NCBI RefSeq assembly: GCF_003265705.1
Contig: NW_020312968.1
Location: forward strand, 4,649,184 to 4,713,183
Reading direction: 5' to 3'
DNA length: 64,000 nt
Origin: Callorhinus ursinus
Lineage: Eukaryota > Chordata > Mammalia > Carnivora > Otariidae
Part shown: piece after piece, positions 61,942 to 64,000 of the stretch
Position numbering within the stretch: the stretch's first letter is position 1
Layout: each line of letters starts with the position of its first letter
The notes under the pieces: generated by a model
The model's database searches: none
Seen by the model: the letters and a program-made list of their open reading frames with translations, nothing else
Told to the model about the DNA's origin: nothing
Program-made: the position numbers and the translations under genes

Positions 61942-64000
61942 TCACAGGACATTAGTTTTAATGTTATGGTGAAAAAAACGTTTCAGTGGAATCCTGGGGA
62001 GATTCAAAGATGACAGGTATGTATGTATAGATTCTTGAATATTAAAGTTTGGTGGGAATGGTAGAGAAATAAAATGGTAGGTAATAGGAGAGAAGGCACA
62101 AGCAAAACTTCATGGAGGGTTACTCCACTTTTAGAAACATGCTAGTAACGTGCCTCTTATATGTTGGATTATTTCTGTTCAGTATAGATACATAGAATCA
62201 TTCAGCCAGTGTGTATGTGCATTTTCAGTCAAGTTGCCTTTGAGAATGATGAACATTTTACAAGTCACTGACAGCGTTTTGGAATAACTTTGCATCCATT
62301 CTCTGGTCCATACTGCATTTTGCTAAACTTGTCATTTTTGTCAATATGACAGGAAAAAGTATCTAATTGTAATACTCATTTAACTGTTATGGAAGTTGAG
62401 CAGTTTATTAAGTCTAATGCCCGGAGAGAGGTATCTTTAATCCACCAGCCTATAGGTGTTGAGCTGGTATACCAAACAAGCCATTGGCAACCATCCAAAA
62501 GTCAGTAAAAATGTATCGAACTTCGTCAAGGGGAGGACTGGCCAGTCATAAGCACTGCTTTGAGTTCTAGCCACGGACAGGAAGGACAGGAAGGACCGTA
62601 TCTGCTTCTGGTTTTACCCGGCTGGCATGGAGGCTGACCGCCCACAGCCCATTGGACCCCACTAGGTTTCAAGTTAGCCAACCAGGGATCTAGACCCGGG
62701 ACTTCAGGTAACGTCTGTGAGTCAAGAGCCCCACCAAACCAGCGGCTTTGCTTTAGGTGGCAGAGCGGGGCATAAAGTTTGCCCCCAAAGGAATGGCTGC
62801 CATTTTATCATAGTACCAAAAGCTGCTAGGGCCAGGCCAGCTACACCCTTGAATATGCTATTTGTTTTGACTTGGGAGGCTTGTTGGGTCCTTTTCACCT
62901 TGTTAGTCATCAAGTCCAAATTGACCCACCTCCAAATGAGAATGTCAAACCAAAGAGGCATTCAGTCTCAAAGCTTAGTAGCAGACTAATAACCTCCTCC
63001 TCTTGTACAAAGGTGTCTTTGGTGATTGTCAGGCAATTGATTCTATTATAGTACCTGGCTATGGCCTGTGAGAATTTAGGCAGCCATTAAGTCTTTGAAG
63101 CTGTGGTTTCTCTCTCCTGGAGTTCAGTATTATTTCTGCTGGGCCACCCAGGAAGGGACAGTCCTTGAATGTGAACTTAATTGGAAGGAAAAGTTCAGGT
63201 AAATAATAGATCCATGATACATGTACTGAATTGGCCCAAAGGGCCTCAGTGAGAGGTTATTTTTGAGGTGTCTGACTCCTTGGTAAAAAAGCAAAACCCA
63301 AAACTGTGTGATTTTTTTTTTTTTTTTTTCAGGCCTGAACATAGGTAATTACAAAGGCTTTACCTGGCAGGTTCACGGAACAAAGCTGGCCTCCCTGGAC
63401 CAGACTTGCTGCACTGCAGTCTCTAGTGAGACTTGCAGTCCACAACTCAGGCTCTTATTCACAGCTTCAGTCCTAGCCCAGTGCCTCTGTGTCAGGGGCT
63501 TTGGGAGAAGCCTTCCTTAGGTGCCTCTGCTGAGACCTGCTTCTAGGAGGAGGGAAAGGGGTAAACTTTAAGACCCATTTCTACACTCTGACTCAGTACT
63601 CTTCCCACTCTTAGGCCCTCCTCCTCTTTCACCCCACTCCCCGGGTCTGCAAGCTTGCGAAGAGCCTGTCTGGACTTCCATTAGCAATGAGACCACTGCC
63701 ATGTCTGTGCAGACCCAGCTGATGCCTGACTGGTGTGCTGTTCCATGGGAGAAAATGGGAGCAGGGAGCTACCTATGGTTTGTCTGGTTTAGCCTCTTGC
63801 TTATACTGTTGAAGGGATCAGAGGTTTGACTGTTAACTTTCATTTTGGCTTCTTGTATTTACCTGCTATTCCAGCACTTAGCAACTCAGCTCGCCCTGGC
63901 TCAGATGAGGCGTTAACAGTTTCACACCTTCCTTTCCACTGCAAGCCCTGTCCAAACTATCGGTTGAATTCAAGTGTCTTTTTCCCCTATAGGATCACAG
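61942..64000. other. intergenic, no gene recognised
   Basis: No SINE and no recognisable exon. 62,500-63,300 has a patchwork look that could be an old retroelement interior, but no conserved protein is readable on either strand. In human, C9orf40 lies downstream of CARNMT1; none of its coding sequence is visible here. Confidence 0.5.

Noticed and set aside
61942..64000. Exons of the neighbouring gene C9orf40, or of NMRK1 on the left flank
   Set aside because: These neighbours are expected from human synteny, but I could read none of their coding sequence in the window.
1..64000. CRISPR array, operon or phage-like system
   Set aside because: Repeats are dispersed mammalian retroelements with target-site duplications. 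There are no regularly spaced repeats or prokaryotic genes.

Overview
This is a 64 kb stretch of a mammalian nuclear genome. The organism is a carnivoran, most likely an arctoid (bear, seal or mustelid group) rather than a dog. I count 33 carnivore tRNA-derived SINEs (Can-SINEs), with the GGGGCGCCTGGGTGGCTCAG head and the (AAAT)n/AATCTTT tail. None has the dog-type SINEC_Cf head. Older layers are mammal-wide MIR and L2, L1M fragments, hAT/Tigger DNA-transposon fossils and LTR-like remnants. The window holds one multi-exon protein-coding gene, one intact retrogene copy and repeat-rich intergenic DNA. I see no bacterial-type system, CRISPR array or viral genome. Layout: 1-16.7 kb is intergenic, with MIR/L2 background, SINEs and old LTR-like stretches. 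16,683-17,515 is a full-length intronless copy of CHCHD2. It is flanked by a perfect 13-bp target-site duplication and keeps a 155-codon open reading frame with both CX9C motifs. 17.5-20.9 kb is again intergenic, with an antisense L1 3' end, MIRs and SINEs. About 20.95-21.78 kb is a CpG island with promoter-type motifs (GC box, inverted CCAAT, palindromic NRF1-like site). 21,358-58,721 (+ strand) is CARNMT1 (carnosine N-methyltransferase, formerly C9orf41): eight coding exons, all GT-AG, joining to a 411-codon reading frame. A roughly 2.5 kb 3' UTR runs to a polyadenylation signal at 61,265. From there to 64 kb is intergenic sequence, including a 100-N gap that falls inside a SINE. The gene encodes the SAM-dependent enzyme that methylates carnosine to anserine, and reportedly histidines in C3H zinc-finger proteins. 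Exons 4-8 carry the SAM-binding and substrate pocket. Exon 1 encodes a low-complexity Gly/Ala/Glu-rich N-terminus. Intron 3 (17 kb) is the main repeat sink: antisense L1M pieces, an LTR-like element and ten or more SINEs. Intronic SINEs are mostly antisense to the gene (12 of 16). Other points worth a look are the CHCHD2 retrogene, a perfect 15-bp hairpin in the CARNMT1 3' UTR, a SINE with an apparent 3' transduction, clustering of one SINE subfamily in the left flank, a tRNA-Glu-like Pol III head in intron 2, and two tiny uORFs upstream of the start codon. I did not find a previously undescribed biological system.
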